Positions 45,453 through 57,600 of a stretch of 64,000 bases of DNA are shown in pieces. The notes beneath the pieces were generated by a model, which ran no database searches, was not told the origin of the DNA, and worked only from the letters and a program-made list of their open reading frames with translations. The translations under genes and the position numbers were made by a program. The number at the start of each line of letters is the position of its first letter. Position 1 is the first letter of the stretch. Source of the stretch: Adenophora triphylla var. japonica (taxonomy: Eukaryota > Streptophyta > Magnoliopsida > Asterales > Campanulaceae); the NCBI GenBank assembly GCA_022495995.1, contig JAFEMH010005417.1, positions 62,001 to 126,000 of the forward strand, read 5' to 3'.

Positions 45453-45713
45453 CTCAAAAACTTTAAGCCACACTTGACATTTTCCCATAATTAAGGGAAG
45501 CTCAAGCAAGCTCATAGAAACTCCTCAAAATTAGTTATGATATAACAAGTTTAGCCCCAAAAATTTTATCAGGAATCCCATGTGGGGTAAAGAAGATACA
45601 ATGAAGAAGATAAGAAAAGACAACAAAGCTTTTGTACCATGAATGAATAAAGTTGCTATACAAACTCAATATGGGAGAAGAGTAATTATATGTAAATACT
45701 AATACATATAACA
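44882..45713 (-). repeat. Element E 3' LTR (832 bp) with (AT)n
   Basis: On the minus strand starts TGTTATATG at 45713, preceded by the purine tract AAGCGGGGAAT (45714-45724). Contains an (AT)n microsatellite at about 45367-45449. Confidence 0.88.
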
Positions 45714-45724
45714 ATTCCCCGCTT

Positions 45725-46171
45725 ATTTACATATAATAACACAAAACAATTACAGCTTCTTTACATAACGAATAGCCATTAAGTGAACGAGCCTTAAACT
45801 TTATGGTTGAATGTGAAACCTTTAGATAGACATATCCTTGTCATGTATGATTTCTTGTTCCTTTTGATCTTGGCAGCACCTTATAGTTGGGTCTTGTGCT
45901 TAATCCTGATTTTCACAAGTACTCTAGGAATTTTACTGGAGTAATCCATAAGAAGCGACCTCTCACTTCTTTACTTGTACAGGTAGACTTATCGAGAATG
46001 TTCACAAACCATTCTACGATAGCTATAAGTCTATTAAGGATTTTTAATCCATCCTAATCTTGTTGTGGTAATGAAAGTGCATAGGTCAGATATGAAACTT
46101 TCAAATAGGGACACCCCCACTATTTTTAAGTTATGCACTTGAAATGTATCCAAGTTTCCATTTCACCAATG
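45725..46171 (-). other. Element E 3' untranslated region
   Basis: No gene is seen between the end of the RNase H frame and the polypurine tract. Confidence 0.5.
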
Positions 46172-46895
46172 TCAAATATTGAATTTCCTTTTAACTTTAA
46201 AACATAAGGTGACAATATATGACTTGTATCTTAAGATAAAGTTGGTTTCAATTAAGACATTGTTTTGATCGGTAACAGTCTCATATCTCTCATAACCTTT
46301 TGTAATTTTATCCCCTGATAAAGATTTTGTTAGTGGATCAGCTAACATTTGATTTGTAGGAAGATACTCAAGTGCTATCTTTTCCTTTTTAACCATATCT
46401 CTAATTTGATTATATATCATAGTAATGTGTTTGCTATGATTTGATATTCTCTCATTCTTTGTATTGAATATAGCAGCTTGATTATCACAATACAAAGTTG
46501 TAGCTCCTTTTTTAGAATCAATAAATGGTATAGTTCTTAGAAATCTTCTAAACCATATTAAATCTTTACTAGCCATTGACATGGCTATGTACTCAGATTC
46601 CATAGAATACAAAGCAACACATGTTTGTCTTTTTGAAGACCAAGCAACTATGGCTCCTCCACTGGTAAATAACCTAACACTCGTTGATTTGGAGTTGGTT
46701 ACATCTGATGCCCAATTTGCATCACTATAACATTCAAGTATAGGTGAATTACACTTGTAATTCAAGCCATAGTTTATTGTAAATTTTAAGTACCTTAGTA
46801 CTGTTTTTAGTTCCGTCCAATGTTCTTCACTTGAATTACTTGTAAATCTACTATGCCAATTGAACATGCAAGATCAGGTCTTACATGATTAACCA
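46172..46895 (-). pseudogene. Element E RNase H
   Basis: Copia RNase H at the C-terminus of Pol. Catalytic residues are present in ECYSDANWASD (Asp), YSMESEYIAM (Glu) and LYCDNQAAI (Asp), and the C-terminal 'LPTNQMLADPLTKSL' motif is intact. The frame continues from the RT part across element F: the SIMYVV motif at 56000-55984 joins to NHVRPDLAC at 46895 once F and one AACCA copy are removed. Confidence 0.9.
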
Positions 46896-47501
46896 TGTTG
46901 TGGGCATTTTTTGACATGACGACATCTTTAGTTGATCCTGCATAACGAGATGTCATTACACTGTAAGTATTGTTTTAAATATTTACTTGTCCAATATTTC
47001 CTAATATTATTATTCTTATTTTTCAGTAATTAAGAGAGGAATGCGGAAACAACCTTCAAGCACGTTCAACAGACCTTCAAACGGCTAGGGCGACTTGGTC
47101 TCACGGAGGTTGAAAAGATAAACCACAATGCCGAGATTGTAGGAACCATATTTGACTCTTTCTTAGTTACTTGTATTTAAGGGGAAATGGAGACGGAAAA
47201 TGACACTCAGGCTCATACGCACACACTTTACACATAAACTCTTGTAATCCTCTCCATTCTCTTCCGAAGTTGTAATTGTGATCATTATAGTGGAACCTTT
47301 AAGGTTGGAGACCTAACTCCCGGGGTTTTTTCCAAAGAGGTTATCACCTCCAAGGTTTTCCTCGTTAACAAATCGCGTTGTCATTGTCTCGTTTTTCATT
47401 TTCTTGTTCCATATAATCGAATTCCATAGTTCCCTCCTTATTATTCAATCCACACACTAAACATAGTTAAGATTCTACTCTATTGTTTTCTACCAAAACA
47501 A
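46896..47501 (+). repeat. Element F left LTR (606 bp)
   Basis: Differs from the right LTR at only three or four places that I can see (C/T in CATCTT, AACTC/AAATC, a two-base T-run difference), about 99.4% identity. Confidence 0.95.
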
Positions 47502-47503
47502 TT

Positions 47504-47522
47504 TGGCGCCCACCGAGGGGCC
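47504..47522 (+). promoter_or_regulatory. Element F primer-binding site
   Basis: TGGCGCCCACCGAGGGGCC, two bases after the LTR. Starts with TGG for pairing with tRNA CCA; a TGGCGCCC(A/G)CCGTGGGG-type site is common in plant gypsy elements. Confidence 0.8.
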
Positions 47523-48189
47523 TCGTGGTTTATCGGTTATTTGAAACATTTCCTAATCGAATTCACTATGTACTGCGCACTCCACCAATGTGTCCACCGC
47601 CGGCAAAGGTCCCACCGTTGTTCCCACATCGGAGAGGTAGAACCGGCTTGTTACCACCGCCTCCTCGGACCGGATCTCGGCCAACTCGGCCTACGAAGAC
47701 TCCACAAAAGGGGGCGACCTCTTCCAATGCGGATGCGACATCCGGAGTATCCTAACCGGAGTTGAATCAAAGGTTGGACCAGCAAGATAACAATTCGAAG
47801 GTGTTGACCAATTCCATGATTAAGATGCGAAAGACCAACAACTCATAGCATCTCGGCTTGAAAACATATCACCACTTTGCGCGCAAGGGTTCTCAACTTT
47901 GACAACTCAGGAGGATCTACATTTCGAGAATGAATTCATTCCAATGGGCAATCCTCCTCCGTGACATCTTTCATGATGTCAACATCTTTGCCGGGGACAC
48001 CCCTTTGACACCATCTTACTGCGGGATTCACTCCATTCATCCCATTTATAGGCAATGACTTTGTCCACGACTACTACGGACAACTCTGGTTTGCTTAATA
48101 ATCTTTTCAATAATAATAATTTCAATCGTATTCCTATGGTGACCCTTTTGCGGGAAACCCGCTAGCTAAACAGATGCGGGATCTCGAGA
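47523..48189 (+). other. Element F leader and start of Gag
   Basis: Decayed N-terminal Gag or leader sequence; the Pro/Arg-rich open frame at 47483-47755 overlaps the LTR end and is not recognisable. No intact start codon for Gag can be named. Confidence 0.4.
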
Positions 48190-49170
48190 ATTAGTAATGA
48201 ACGTACCAGTGTGACTCCTCCAATTCAACCGATGCAAAAGCTGCTACAATCGGTCTCGGTTTGTCCCGGCAATTGCAAATGTCGACATACCGAAGCGCTT
48301 CGATGTACCATCTATGAAGTTGTACGACGGCACCACGGACCCCGGAAGGAGCACGTGGCACACTATCAAGAAAAGATGGACATAATCCATATTCCACTTC
48401 AATTCCGGGAGGCTTGCTTATGCGGGGATTTGGATCCACCTTATCTGGACCGGCTCTAAAATGGTTGATTAGGCAAACCCTAGGTTCAATTGGTTCATAC
48501 GCCCGGCTCATCAACATGTTCTATAACCAATTCTCATGCGATCGACAATTTGAAAGGTTGACAAGTGACCTTTACAATGTAACTCAGCGGCCTAATGAAA
48601 CCCTAAAGGATTACGTCCACCAGGTTCAATAAAGAGGTGCTTTGGAAATTCCCAATCTTGACATGTCGACCCACGAAGCATTCAAAATGGGGTTGAAGAA
48701 AGATTCGCGGTATTACCAAGATTTGGTAATGACTCCTTGTAAGCGGTGGAGGAAGTCGGGAGCGGGGCATTGAGATTCATAAGGCGGAGGAAGATGAGGC
48801 TGCGAAGATCAAAGTCATCATCCAAGACGTCGACATATGACCATCCCGATAGAAAGACCGAATCTTCCCATCGCGAAACAACCGTCCCAATCCTTATCCG
48901 AGAATTGACACTAGCAAAATTAATTCAATAGACGGTGAGGATGAAGATAATGATAATGTGCCTAACATTTCGATTATTGTTTTTCTCGTTGATATTTCGG
49001 GTGTACTTTGCGCAATGGGCAACACTGGGAGACAAAGCCGGATGGCCAAAGAAAACGGACAAAACCACGGGATGGCGTGACAAATCAAAATGGTGTGCTT
49101 ACCATGAATACTTTGGGCATGTTCTTGAAGAAGCTGCATCGCATTAAGAAAGGAGATCGGTTACTTGCTC
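48190..49170 (+). pseudogene. Element F Gag
   Basis: Gypsy capsid read through at least four frame changes: KLYDGTTDP, then HVAHYQEKMDIIHIPLQFREA in a second frame, then GFGSTLSGPALKWL and YNQFSCDRQFERLTSDLYNV in a third (48414-48632), followed by ETLKDYVHQVQ. A partial nucleocapsid motif KWCAYHEYFGHV lies at about 49090-49125, with the second Cys lost by a shift. Confidence 0.75.
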
Positions 49171-49439
49171 TCGAAAGGACATCTTAAGGAGGCTGTTGGG
49201 ATCCGAGAAGAAGAAAGGCTGAAAGAAATCTGAAGCTCCTCATGAAGGCTGAAAGACCAGTTTCTCCCCCGGCATCAACAAAGGTGATCAACTTCATTAG
49301 TGGAGGCTCGAAATATGTGGAACATCCTATTACGCCGCAAAACGACATGCTAAGGAGTCAAAAGATGAAAAGCCGGAGAGACGGCCCGGGATGTCGATAC
49401 CTTGCCAGAGACCCAATTGTCTTTGATGAAAGTGATCGT

Positions 49440-49960
49440 GATAACTTCTTTGGAACCCCATCATGACGGTCTGGTCATTTCCTTGCGAGATCGCCAAGCT
49501 GTACCATACGACGTATTACGGTAGATGGGGGCAGCTCCGTCAATCTTATTATGTTGGGTACCCTTAAAGAAATGAACATCCCGGAATCGGAGATTGTCAA
49601 AAATCTTGATCTTTGGTAGGCTTCGGTGGCGAAGTCAAAGAAACAGTGGGGGAGATAAAGCTTCCAATATACTCAAAGGGCCTCAACACCGTGGAACGGT
49701 TTTGTGTAATTGATTGCGCAACATCTTACAATGTAATTCTTGGAAGACCTGGATTCATGGAATGAAGGTCGTACCCTCCACTTACCATCAATGTGTGAAG
49801 TTTCCAACACCTTGGGGTGTCGCTAAGATTTACTGATGATCAACGGGTGGCCAAGGAATGTTACAAAACTTCAATGAAGGCGTCTACATCTCCAAAACAA
49901 GCATAGCAATTACCGAAGAAAGTACGTGAAATCTGGAAGCTAGGGAGGATGATGTGAAAG
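49440..49960 (+). pseudogene. Element F protease
   Basis: Retropepsin domain with an active-site region reading like V-DGGSSVNLIM near 49522-49550, then LVGFGGEVKETVGEIKLPIY and [10 protein letters not shown]. The W of the usual GRPW is changed by a one-base loss, after which the frame shifts. The 'AKECY' segment ends the domain. Confidence 0.75.
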
Positions 49961-50002
49961 AAGTATTGTTAGATCCTTCCAACCCGGACATCAAAGTACT
50001 TA

Positions 50003-51380
50003 TTGGCAACGACATATCGTCGAGATATGGAGGAGAAGCTTGTGAACCTATTAAGAAGCGAGAATAAAAGTTTCGCTTGGAAACATGATGACATGACCGG
50101 CATTAGCAAAGATGTCATCACTCACAAGCTTAACATAGATCCCGGCTTCAAACCGGTGCACCGAAACGTAGAAAGTTTGCGAAACCGAAATCGGATCATC
50201 AAGGAGGAGGTAGAGCGCTTACTCAAAGCCAACATGATACGAGAGGTCGATTATCCAAGATGGTTGGCAAATGTGGTTGTGGTAGAGAAGAGAAACGGGA
50301 AATTGCGAGTTTGCGTCGACTTCACCGACTTAAATAAGGCCTGCCCAAAAGATCCTTTCCCTTTGCCGCACATAGATTCATTAGTTGATGCCACCTCAGT
50401 CACGAACTCCTCACATTCATGGACGCGTCCTCGGGATTTCAACAAATTCGGATGGAACCATCGACCAAGAAGACACTTGCCTTCATAACCCTCGGTATTT
50501 ATTGTTATATTGCCATGCCTTTTGGACTAAAAATGCAGGTGCAACGTATCAAAGGCTCGTCAACAAGATGTTTAAGGATCCGATTGGGGACACAATGGAG
50601 GTATACATCGACGACATGGTTGTTAAGTCTAAGAAGGCCGAGGACCACATTAGCAATCTCTCTCAAGCCTTTGACATCTTGGATTGTTTCAATATGAAAC
50701 TTAATCCAACTAAATGCAACTTCGGAATGAAAGCCGGCAAGTTTTTGGGCTATATGGTCACTAAAAGAGGCATTGAAGCCGCCCCAGGAACAAATACGCG
50801 CCATTCTCAACTGTCATCACCTCAATCTGTCAGGACGTCCAAAGACTAACGGAAAAATTGCCGCACTCACTAGATTCATTTCAAAATCCTCGGACCGATG
50901 CAAACCTTTCTACGACATCTTAAGAAAGAACAAAAAGTTTCAATGGGAGGACCAACATGAAAAAGCTTTTCGGGAACTCAAAACTTACTTGTCGACACCT
51001 CCCTTATTGGCCAAACCTCGAGATAGAAGAACATCTTTACATCTACCTAGCAAGATCCGAAGGCGCTGTAAGTGCGGTCTTGATAACGTAACGAGATGGC
51101 AATCGGCAACCCATCTACTATATAAGTAAGACACTCTTAGATGCTTTGAGACCGGGTATTCTCATTTACAAAAATTAATTTTAGCTTTGATAATCGCATT
51201 CATTAAATTAAGGCACTATTTTGAAACACATACTATTATTGTACGCACTAACTATCCTATTAAGAATGTCATGAGAAAACCGGAGATGTCGGGTCGAATG
51301 GCGAAATGGTCTGCAGTTAAGCACATACGACATCAAGTACGAGCCTAGAGCTGCAATAAAATCTCAAGCCCTGGCGAGAT
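50003..51380 (+). pseudogene. Element F reverse transcriptase and RNase H
   Basis: RT begins about 50003. Seen are FAWKHDDMTGI, the LRVCVDFTDLNKACPKD block, then (other frame) FMDASSGFQQIRM with the first Asp, AMPFGLK, then (third frame) YQRLVNKMF and the active site VYIDDMVVKS (YIDD). The frame shifts at about 50395, 50535 and 50785, and the chain continues as ALTRFISKSSDRCKPFY and FQWEDQHEKAF. The first RNase H (51000-51380) is fragmented. Confidence 0.85.
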
Positions 51381-51383
51381 TTT

Positions 51384-51920
51384 GTGGCTGATTTCAGTCC
51401 AACCCTACAACAAGAGGTGGAATTGGAAGTACGGCAACTTCAAGATGATGACATTCTAAAAATTTGGACTCTCTACACGGACGGTGCTTCCAACATGAGA
51501 GGTACGGGTCTTGGAGTTGTACTAAAATCACCACAAGGGGACATAATACCACAATCTATCGGTTGCGGCTTCAAGGCTACCAACAATGATAGCGAGTACG
51601 AGGCACTTATCGCGGGTTTAACGGCGGCCCAAGACTTAGATGTCAAGCATATCCGGTGTTCATGGATTCATTACTAATTGTTAATCAATACAATGGGTCC
51701 TACGTCGCGAAAAATGCTAAAATGACGACATATTTGGAAATTGTAAAAATTATTTCGGCCAAATTCAAAACATTTTCCTTGGAACAAATCCGCGAGAAGA
51801 AAATTCTCAAGCCGATGCTTTGGCAAATTTGGGTTCGGCCTTCAAAAGCTTCTCACAAACCAATATCCCAATCGTGCATGTTGACATCCCAGCAATTGAC
51901 AATCTCGAGATGTTCTTCCT
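51384..51920 (+). pseudogene. Element F second (archaeal-type) RNase H
   Basis: Shows WTLYTDGASNMRGTGLGVVL (first Asp and Gly-rich strand), NNDSEYEALIAGLTAA (Glu), then, after one shift, SLLIVNQYNGSY (where Asp is expected as 'DSLL', FMDSLLIV) and YLEIVK. A duplicated RNase H is a hallmark of Tat-related gypsy elements. Confidence 0.82.
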
Positions 51921-52139
51921 AGATGTTGACATACCTTCCTCTCCTGCATCAACCTCTTGGACAGCCCCTATTATCAAGTATCTCTTAGATGATACGATCC
52001 CAGTTGAGGAGAAGAATGCGAGAGCCTTCGGGAGTAAGAGTATCTAAATATGTACTTATTGATAATCTCTTGTTTAGAAAATCTCTTTGCAGTCACTACT
52101 TAAGGTGTCTAGAAGCGAGATAGAGCCCATCGAGGTTCT

Positions 52140-53191
52140 CAAGGAGGCTGCATGAAGGAGATTGTGGAAATCATACCGGGGCGTAAGTTTACATACTAAA
52201 GCTCTAAGGTTGGGCTATTTCTGGCCCACAATGAGAAAAGACGCCATTGACTACGCAAAGAAATGCGATTCTGTCGGCCGACATGGGGACATCCCGCACC
52301 AGGTGAATTGCTACATCCTATCCTGTCACCTTGGCCGTTTATGGTTTGGGGAATGGACATTGTAGGAAAACTTCCCGAGCACCGGGGGACGAGTATTTCT
52401 TTTGGCCATGACAGACTACTTTTCTAAGTGGGTAGAGGCCGAGGCATATGTGCAAGTTCGTGATAAAGAAGTAATATCTTTTATCAAAAGGAACATATTT
52501 AGCCGATTTGGAATTCCATCGAAATAATTTGTGACAACGGCTCTCGGTTCATCGGCAGGAGGACCCAAGATTTCTTGACGGCTTGGGGTGTTAAGATGGT
52601 AACGTCTTCGCCTGTTCACCCTCAAGCCAATGGACGTGCGTAGTCTAGCAACAAAATAATAATCGGCAACTTAAAAAAGAGACTAAACCGGAAAAAAGGA
52701 CGTTGGGCGGAAGAATTACCAATGGTCCTATGGGGTGACAGGACGACATCTAAGAATGCTACTTTGGTCAAACCCCTATTCACTTGTATTTGGGCCCGAA
52801 TCTGTTATTCCGGCGAGAAGTCCTTGTACCAACGGCAAGATACGGCTTACTAACATCCTGAACATAATAAAGACATCTTGATACATGACCTGGATACGTG
52901 GACGAGCTAAGGGACATGGCCAAAGTTCGCATGGCAGCATATCAGCAAAGGGTAGCCCGATCTTACAATAAAAACGTAAGGGTTAGAAGGTTTCAAGTAG
53001 GAGACTTAGTCCTACGAAAGGCATTCCAAAATACCAAGGAGCCCAATGCAGGCAAGCTCGCCCCAAAATGGGAGGGACCCTACTTAATAGATGCACAAGC
53101 CGGAAAAGGAGCATATCGCCTTGCAACCTTGGATGGCCAAATGATACCGCGAAGTTGGAACGCCATTCATCTCAAAAGGTATTACATTTAA
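52140..53191 (+). pseudogene. Element F integrase
   Basis: Integrase core with PWPFMVWGMDIVGKLP (first Asp) and TDYFSKWVEAEAYVQV, a broken second-Asp region (about 52520-52560) and VHPQANGRA where the catalytic Glu codon region runs into a stop. The C-terminal domain is open at 52898-53191 (YNKNVRVRRFQVGDLVLRK, GKLAPKWEGPYLI, ending LKRYYI). At least five stops or shifts. Confidence 0.82.
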
Positions 53192-54110
53192 GTATGATTT
53201 CCCATGAACTCATCTTTCCAGGTATGAATCATCTTTCAACTCTTTACAACCTTTCTTTTCTCCTATGCATCTCTTTTATTATTTACAAGTTAAGATGTCG
53301 CTAATACACTTTGTGAAGAGACGTCAACTTTAGTTGGCGTCCGTTTTTAACGTGTTTCTATCTTATGAGGTATTGACACATTTACATGGGGACATATCGA
53401 ATGCACGCAAAGAACAACGATTTCTCCTCCGTTAGAGACTGGCCATCTCTTCTCAAGTAAAGGTACACAATCCCTTCTAAGGTTTAAAGAGTTAATTACC
53501 TCTTTCTAAAGAAGTTAGGTTACCACACCTTCGCCTGGAGCGCAAGTTATCTCACTAATTGAGGTGTGGGGTGGGCCTATATGGGTAAACTCATATAGCT
53601 TACCCATTCCCACTCAGTTAGATGATTGATCTTAAGCATTATTCTTATGGTTATGGCATATTCGTGTCATCTAAGTATCTACGATTTATGGCATATACGT
53701 GTCATCTAAGTATCTACGATTTATGGCATATACGTGTCATCTAAGTATCTACGGTTTATGACATCTACATGTCATCCTAAATACCTATTATTCTGACATA
53801 CTATCATGTCACCATATGTGAAAAACATAAGAAAAATTATCCAAAAAAGAAACAAGCCTTGACGTGCTTGAAAACCATTAAACCATAACTAAACTAAAAT
53901 AACCATAATGTATCCAAACCACCAAAGTAAAAGTGCAAAAGTGTTGAACCAACCCAACACTTAAAAAAGATTGTCTTTGGCCCTTAAGGACCAATTACAA
54001 ACCAAACCAAAATAAAAATTGTCTTAAGGGATTCCACCCCAGCAACATTAAGAGCAAGTTTATTTTACCTTTTTCAGGTGGCATTTGTCGGAGGTATTGC
54101 TCTGGAATAA
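53192..54110 (+). other. Element F tail with a ~36 bp minisatellite
   Basis: No sense-strand gene. At 53640-53790 four diverged copies of a unit with GGCATATACGTGTCATCTAA occur in tandem. Confidence 0.65.
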
Positions 54111-55165
54111 CTTCTCCTAGAAATCACCCCTGTCGATGTCCTCGCGGCTGCTCTAGATCCTTGAAATCATCGATTGCTTTTTCCTCGTGAATCCATTTGC
54201 AAAGCCATCTTCTCTTCACTCGGGTTCCAATTCACGTGCTCTCCTGCTTGATATTCCTCAATCATTTGGATTCTAGTTTCAAAAGGCGCTTTTGCGGTCT
54301 CATGCACCAAGTCATTCCGAAATGCTTCCATCTCCCTTTCATGACTCGATGTCGACGCTTGCAAGCCTGGACCGCCATTTTAATATCTCTTCATTCTTGT
54401 CCCTCGATCTCCAATCCCTTTCCCTTATTATGCTTGCAGCCTCCCTCAAATCCTTCTCATATTCAAACCTTACTCATGTCGTAGGTATCACACTTTTCCC
54501 TCAATGTCCTGATTTCTTTGGACATTAATTTGGCCATCGAGACAATCTATCATCAACAAGAGGAGGTATTTTACTAAAAATAAAAGAGGATCAAGGTGTC
54601 TACGATTCAAAAGCAAATCTTACCTGATTTTCCAACACTTCTTCACTCCAAATTTGTTTCTCTACGCCGGGGATTTGTTCCAACCTTTTTCTCTTCGGAG
54701 TAATCTTGTTTATCTCTGGTATGTTCTCTTCCGCTTTCATTTTACCTTTATATTTGGCCACAATATCACTTGCCGTCAAGCCGGAGAAAGTCACTGCATA
54801 TAAGAATATATGTTAGCAGGATTCAATGAAATAGCCAAGTGATACGTTGATCCCAACTTACTTGAAGAGCGTCGTAATTATAGAAGCTGTATGCTTAAGA
54901 AAATTTCTCTCCTCGTAATATAGAAAGAGACGTATGATTTGGATAAAGAATTTGTAGAGGATTGGATAATCACAAATAATTATCCAGAAATTGCGGTTAT
55001 CAAAACTCTTCCTTTTTTCTCGCCTCGTATTCCTAAACCGTCACATTTGAAGCCAGTTAGAAGATGAACGGTTAATCAAGAGAAAAATAAAACAAATGAA
55101 GCAGGTAAAAGACGGAGGAATTTTACCTTGGGGATCACCGGCGCCATGGGCCAAAGGAGGTGAAA
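54111..55165 (-). pseudogene. Antisense ORF of element F, spliced-looking, decayed
   Basis: On the minus strand a leader-like pyrimidine-rich stretch is followed by ATGGCGCCGG at 55147 (MAPVIPK) and a donor AAG|GTAAAA. An acceptor ATATGCAG near 54796 opens a frame (FSGLTASDIVAKYKGKMKAE, 54794-54610) ending at a donor CAG|GTAAGA. A third block from an acceptor near 54555 starts MAKLMSKEIRTLREKCDTYD and continues as Glu/Arg-rich, coiled-coil-like segments to about 54167 (MEAFRNDLVHETAKAP, TRIQMIEEYQAG). The first junction is one base out of phase and the last block has shifts, so this copy is broken. I do not recognise the family; similar coiled-coil antisense ORFs occur in other plant gypsy elements. 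Confidence 0.5.
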
Positions 55166-55376
55166 AGAAGATTTGAGAAGATAAGTTTTCTCAAGCGGTT
55201 AATAAAAAGGAAAAAAGAATCCCTTTTCAAATTTAACTCTCTCCCCAACCGTTCATTTCATCGCCACGTCTCCCAAGAACGTCCCATCGTGCAGTAACGG
55301 TTGGGTCATTAATTCAAAAGGAAAAACATTTTGCCTCTTCAGTTGCCTACATAGTCAAATGTTTTTGGGGACAAAT

Positions 55377-55983
55377 TGTTGTGGGCATTTTTTGACATGA
55401 CGACATCTTCAGTTGATCCTGCATAACGAGATGTCATTACACTGTAAGTATTGTTTTAAATATTTACTTGTCCAATATTTCCTAATATTATTATTCTTAT
55501 TTTTCAGTAATTAAGAGAGGAATGCGGAAACAACCTTCAAGCACGTTCAACAGACCTTCAAACGGCTAGGGCGACTTGGTCTCACGGAGGTTGAAAAGAT
55601 AAACCACAATGCCGAGATTGTAGGAACCATATTTGACTCTTTCTTAGTTACTTGTATTTAAGGGGAAATGGAGACGGAAAATGACACTCAGGCTCATACG
55701 CACACACTTTACACATAAAATCTTGTAATCCTCTCCATTCTCTTCCGAAGTTGTAATTGTGATCATTATAGTGGAACCTTTAAGGTTGGAGACCTAACTC
55801 CCGGGGTTTTTTCCAAAGAGGTTATCACCTCCAAGGTTTTCCTCGTTAACAAATCGCGTTGTCATTGTCTCGTTTTTCATTTTCTTGTTCCATATAATCG
55901 AATTCCATAGTTCCCTCCTTATTATTCAATCCACACACTAAACATAGTTAAGATTCTACTCTATTGTTTTTTCTACCAAAACA
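55377..55983 (+). repeat. Element F right LTR (607 bp)
   Basis: Near-identical copy of 46896-47501, flanked at its right by the second AACCA. Confidence 0.95.
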
Positions 55984-56860
55984 AACCACATACATTATGC
56001 TACCAATTATTTTGGCATATTCTCCTTGATTTACGGTCTCGCCTTTATTTGAAACTAACTTCATTTGAGGGTCAGTAAGACTTTTACTCATTTTGCAATC
56101 AAAATATTTAAACTTTTTTAATATTTCCTCAATGTAATGCGATTGAGTTAATATGTAAGTTTTGTCCTTTTTAATCACCTTAAACTCTAAAATGACATCT
56201 ACTGGACCTAAGTCCTTTATGTCAAATACTTGCTTTAAATAGTTCTTTGTTTCATTTATACAATTTATATCATAACCAAATATTAGCAAGTCATCAACAT
56301 ATAAAGTTATAACAACTTTATAATTAAGAGTAACTTTAGTTAAAACACAACTTTCTACTTTACTACTTTTAAAATCAAACTTTCGAATTTCTGGCTTAAA
56401 CTTCTTGTACCATTGTATTGGTGCTTGTTTAAGTCCATATAGAGATTTCTTTAATTTACATACTTTATGTTCTTCTCCTTTAGTGACATAACTCTCGGGT
56501 TGTTCTATGTAAATCTCTTCATCTAAATCTCCATTTAAGAATGTTGTTTTAACATCCATTTGATGAACCTCTAGTCCATAGATGGATGCTATAGTAAACA
56601 TAGTTCTAATTTATGTAAATTTAGCGACCGGTGAAAATGTTTCAAAATAGTCAATTTCTTCTTTTTGACTATAACATTTGGCTACCAATCTTGCCTTGTA
56701 CTTATCAATAGTACCATCAGTTTTGAGTTTCTTTTTCAAAACCTACTTATAGCCAATAGGTTTAGTATTAGGAGGAGGAATTGCTAGGGTCCATGTTTTA
56801 TTATCAATTATAGATTTAATTTCATCATCCATGACTCTTTTCCACAAGTCTGAATCAGAC
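55984..56860 (-). pseudogene. Element E reverse transcriptase
   Basis: Copia RT. The open part (56601-55984) shows VHQMDVKTTFLNGDLDEEIY (first Asp), SLYGLKQAPIQWYKKF, and the active site LYVDDLLIFG, ending SIMYVV at the F insertion. The upstream N-terminal part ([28 protein letters not shown]) is in the same frame but is broken by at least two stops between 56602 and 56760. Confidence 0.88.
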
Positions 56861-57600
56861 ATAGACATAGCTTCTTAAAAAATCTTAGGATTCTCTTCTA
56901 ACATATATGTGAACATGCTAGGACCAAGGTTCTTTTCAATTCTTTGTCTTTTGCTTCTCCTTAACTCAACTATTTCATCATTTTCATTGTTGTCTAAATT
57001 TCCATCATTTATGATGGCATCACCATTATCATGTGAACTTGATGCATTTTCTACTTCAAGTTCATTTGACAATTCATGGTTTATATCTAACCTGTCTACA
57101 TTTTTTATGTTTAAATGTTCATAAAAAAATAGCATGCGTAGCTTTAAACACACGATTGTCATTAATTCTCATAAATCTATATGCTTTGCTTATTGAAGAA
57201 TAACCAATAAATATAGATTTCACAGCTTTGCTCCCAAGTTTATTTCTTTTCAAAGTTGCATCTAAAATATATGCAATACAACCCCATACTTTTAAATGTG
57301 AAATGTTAGGCTTACGCCAATAAATAATTCGTATGGATTTTTCATATGTTTATTCACAATTCTATTACAAACGTAAACATAACTTAATAGTGCCTCTCCC
57401 TAAAAGCTTCATCTTTTGTTCTAAGTAGATACACATATGTAAACTTAGAAAAGTCATCAATGAACGTAATAAAATAACGTTTTTCACCTCTTGTCAAATT
57501 ATCTTTGTTGTCACAAATATCGGTATGAATTAACTCAAGTAACCTAGTTGATCTTACTACACTTTTAAAAGATGTTTTAGTCAACTTAGATTAAGCGCAA
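56861..57600 (-). pseudogene. Element E integrase remnants and integrase-RT linker
   Basis: From right to left: LLELIHTDICDNKDNL (first Asp) and YFITFIDDFSKFTYVYLLRTKDEAF (57584-57384), then a large loss that removes the second Asp and Glu, a C-terminal piece (SKAYRF-like, near 57180) and an acidic/Asn-rich linker (57162-56875) with ELRRSKRQRIEKNLG. Confidence 0.75.

Larger units (their letters stand above)
46896..55983 (+). mobile_element. Element F: Ty3/gypsy retrotransposon (9088 bp) inserted in element E
   Basis: LTRs 46896-47501 and 55377-55983 start TGTTGTGGGC and end ACCAAAACA. Target duplication AACCA at 46891-46895 and 55984-55988. The primer site starts TGGCGCCCACCGAGGGGCC at 47504; purine tract TTTTTGGGGACAAAT just before 55377. 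Gag, protease, RT, RNase H, second RNase H and integrase occur in the gypsy order, all broken by frameshifts and stops. After Pol comes a 2.2-kb tail with a minisatellite and an antisense ORF. Dual RNase H places it near the Tat lineage. Confidence 0.93.
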
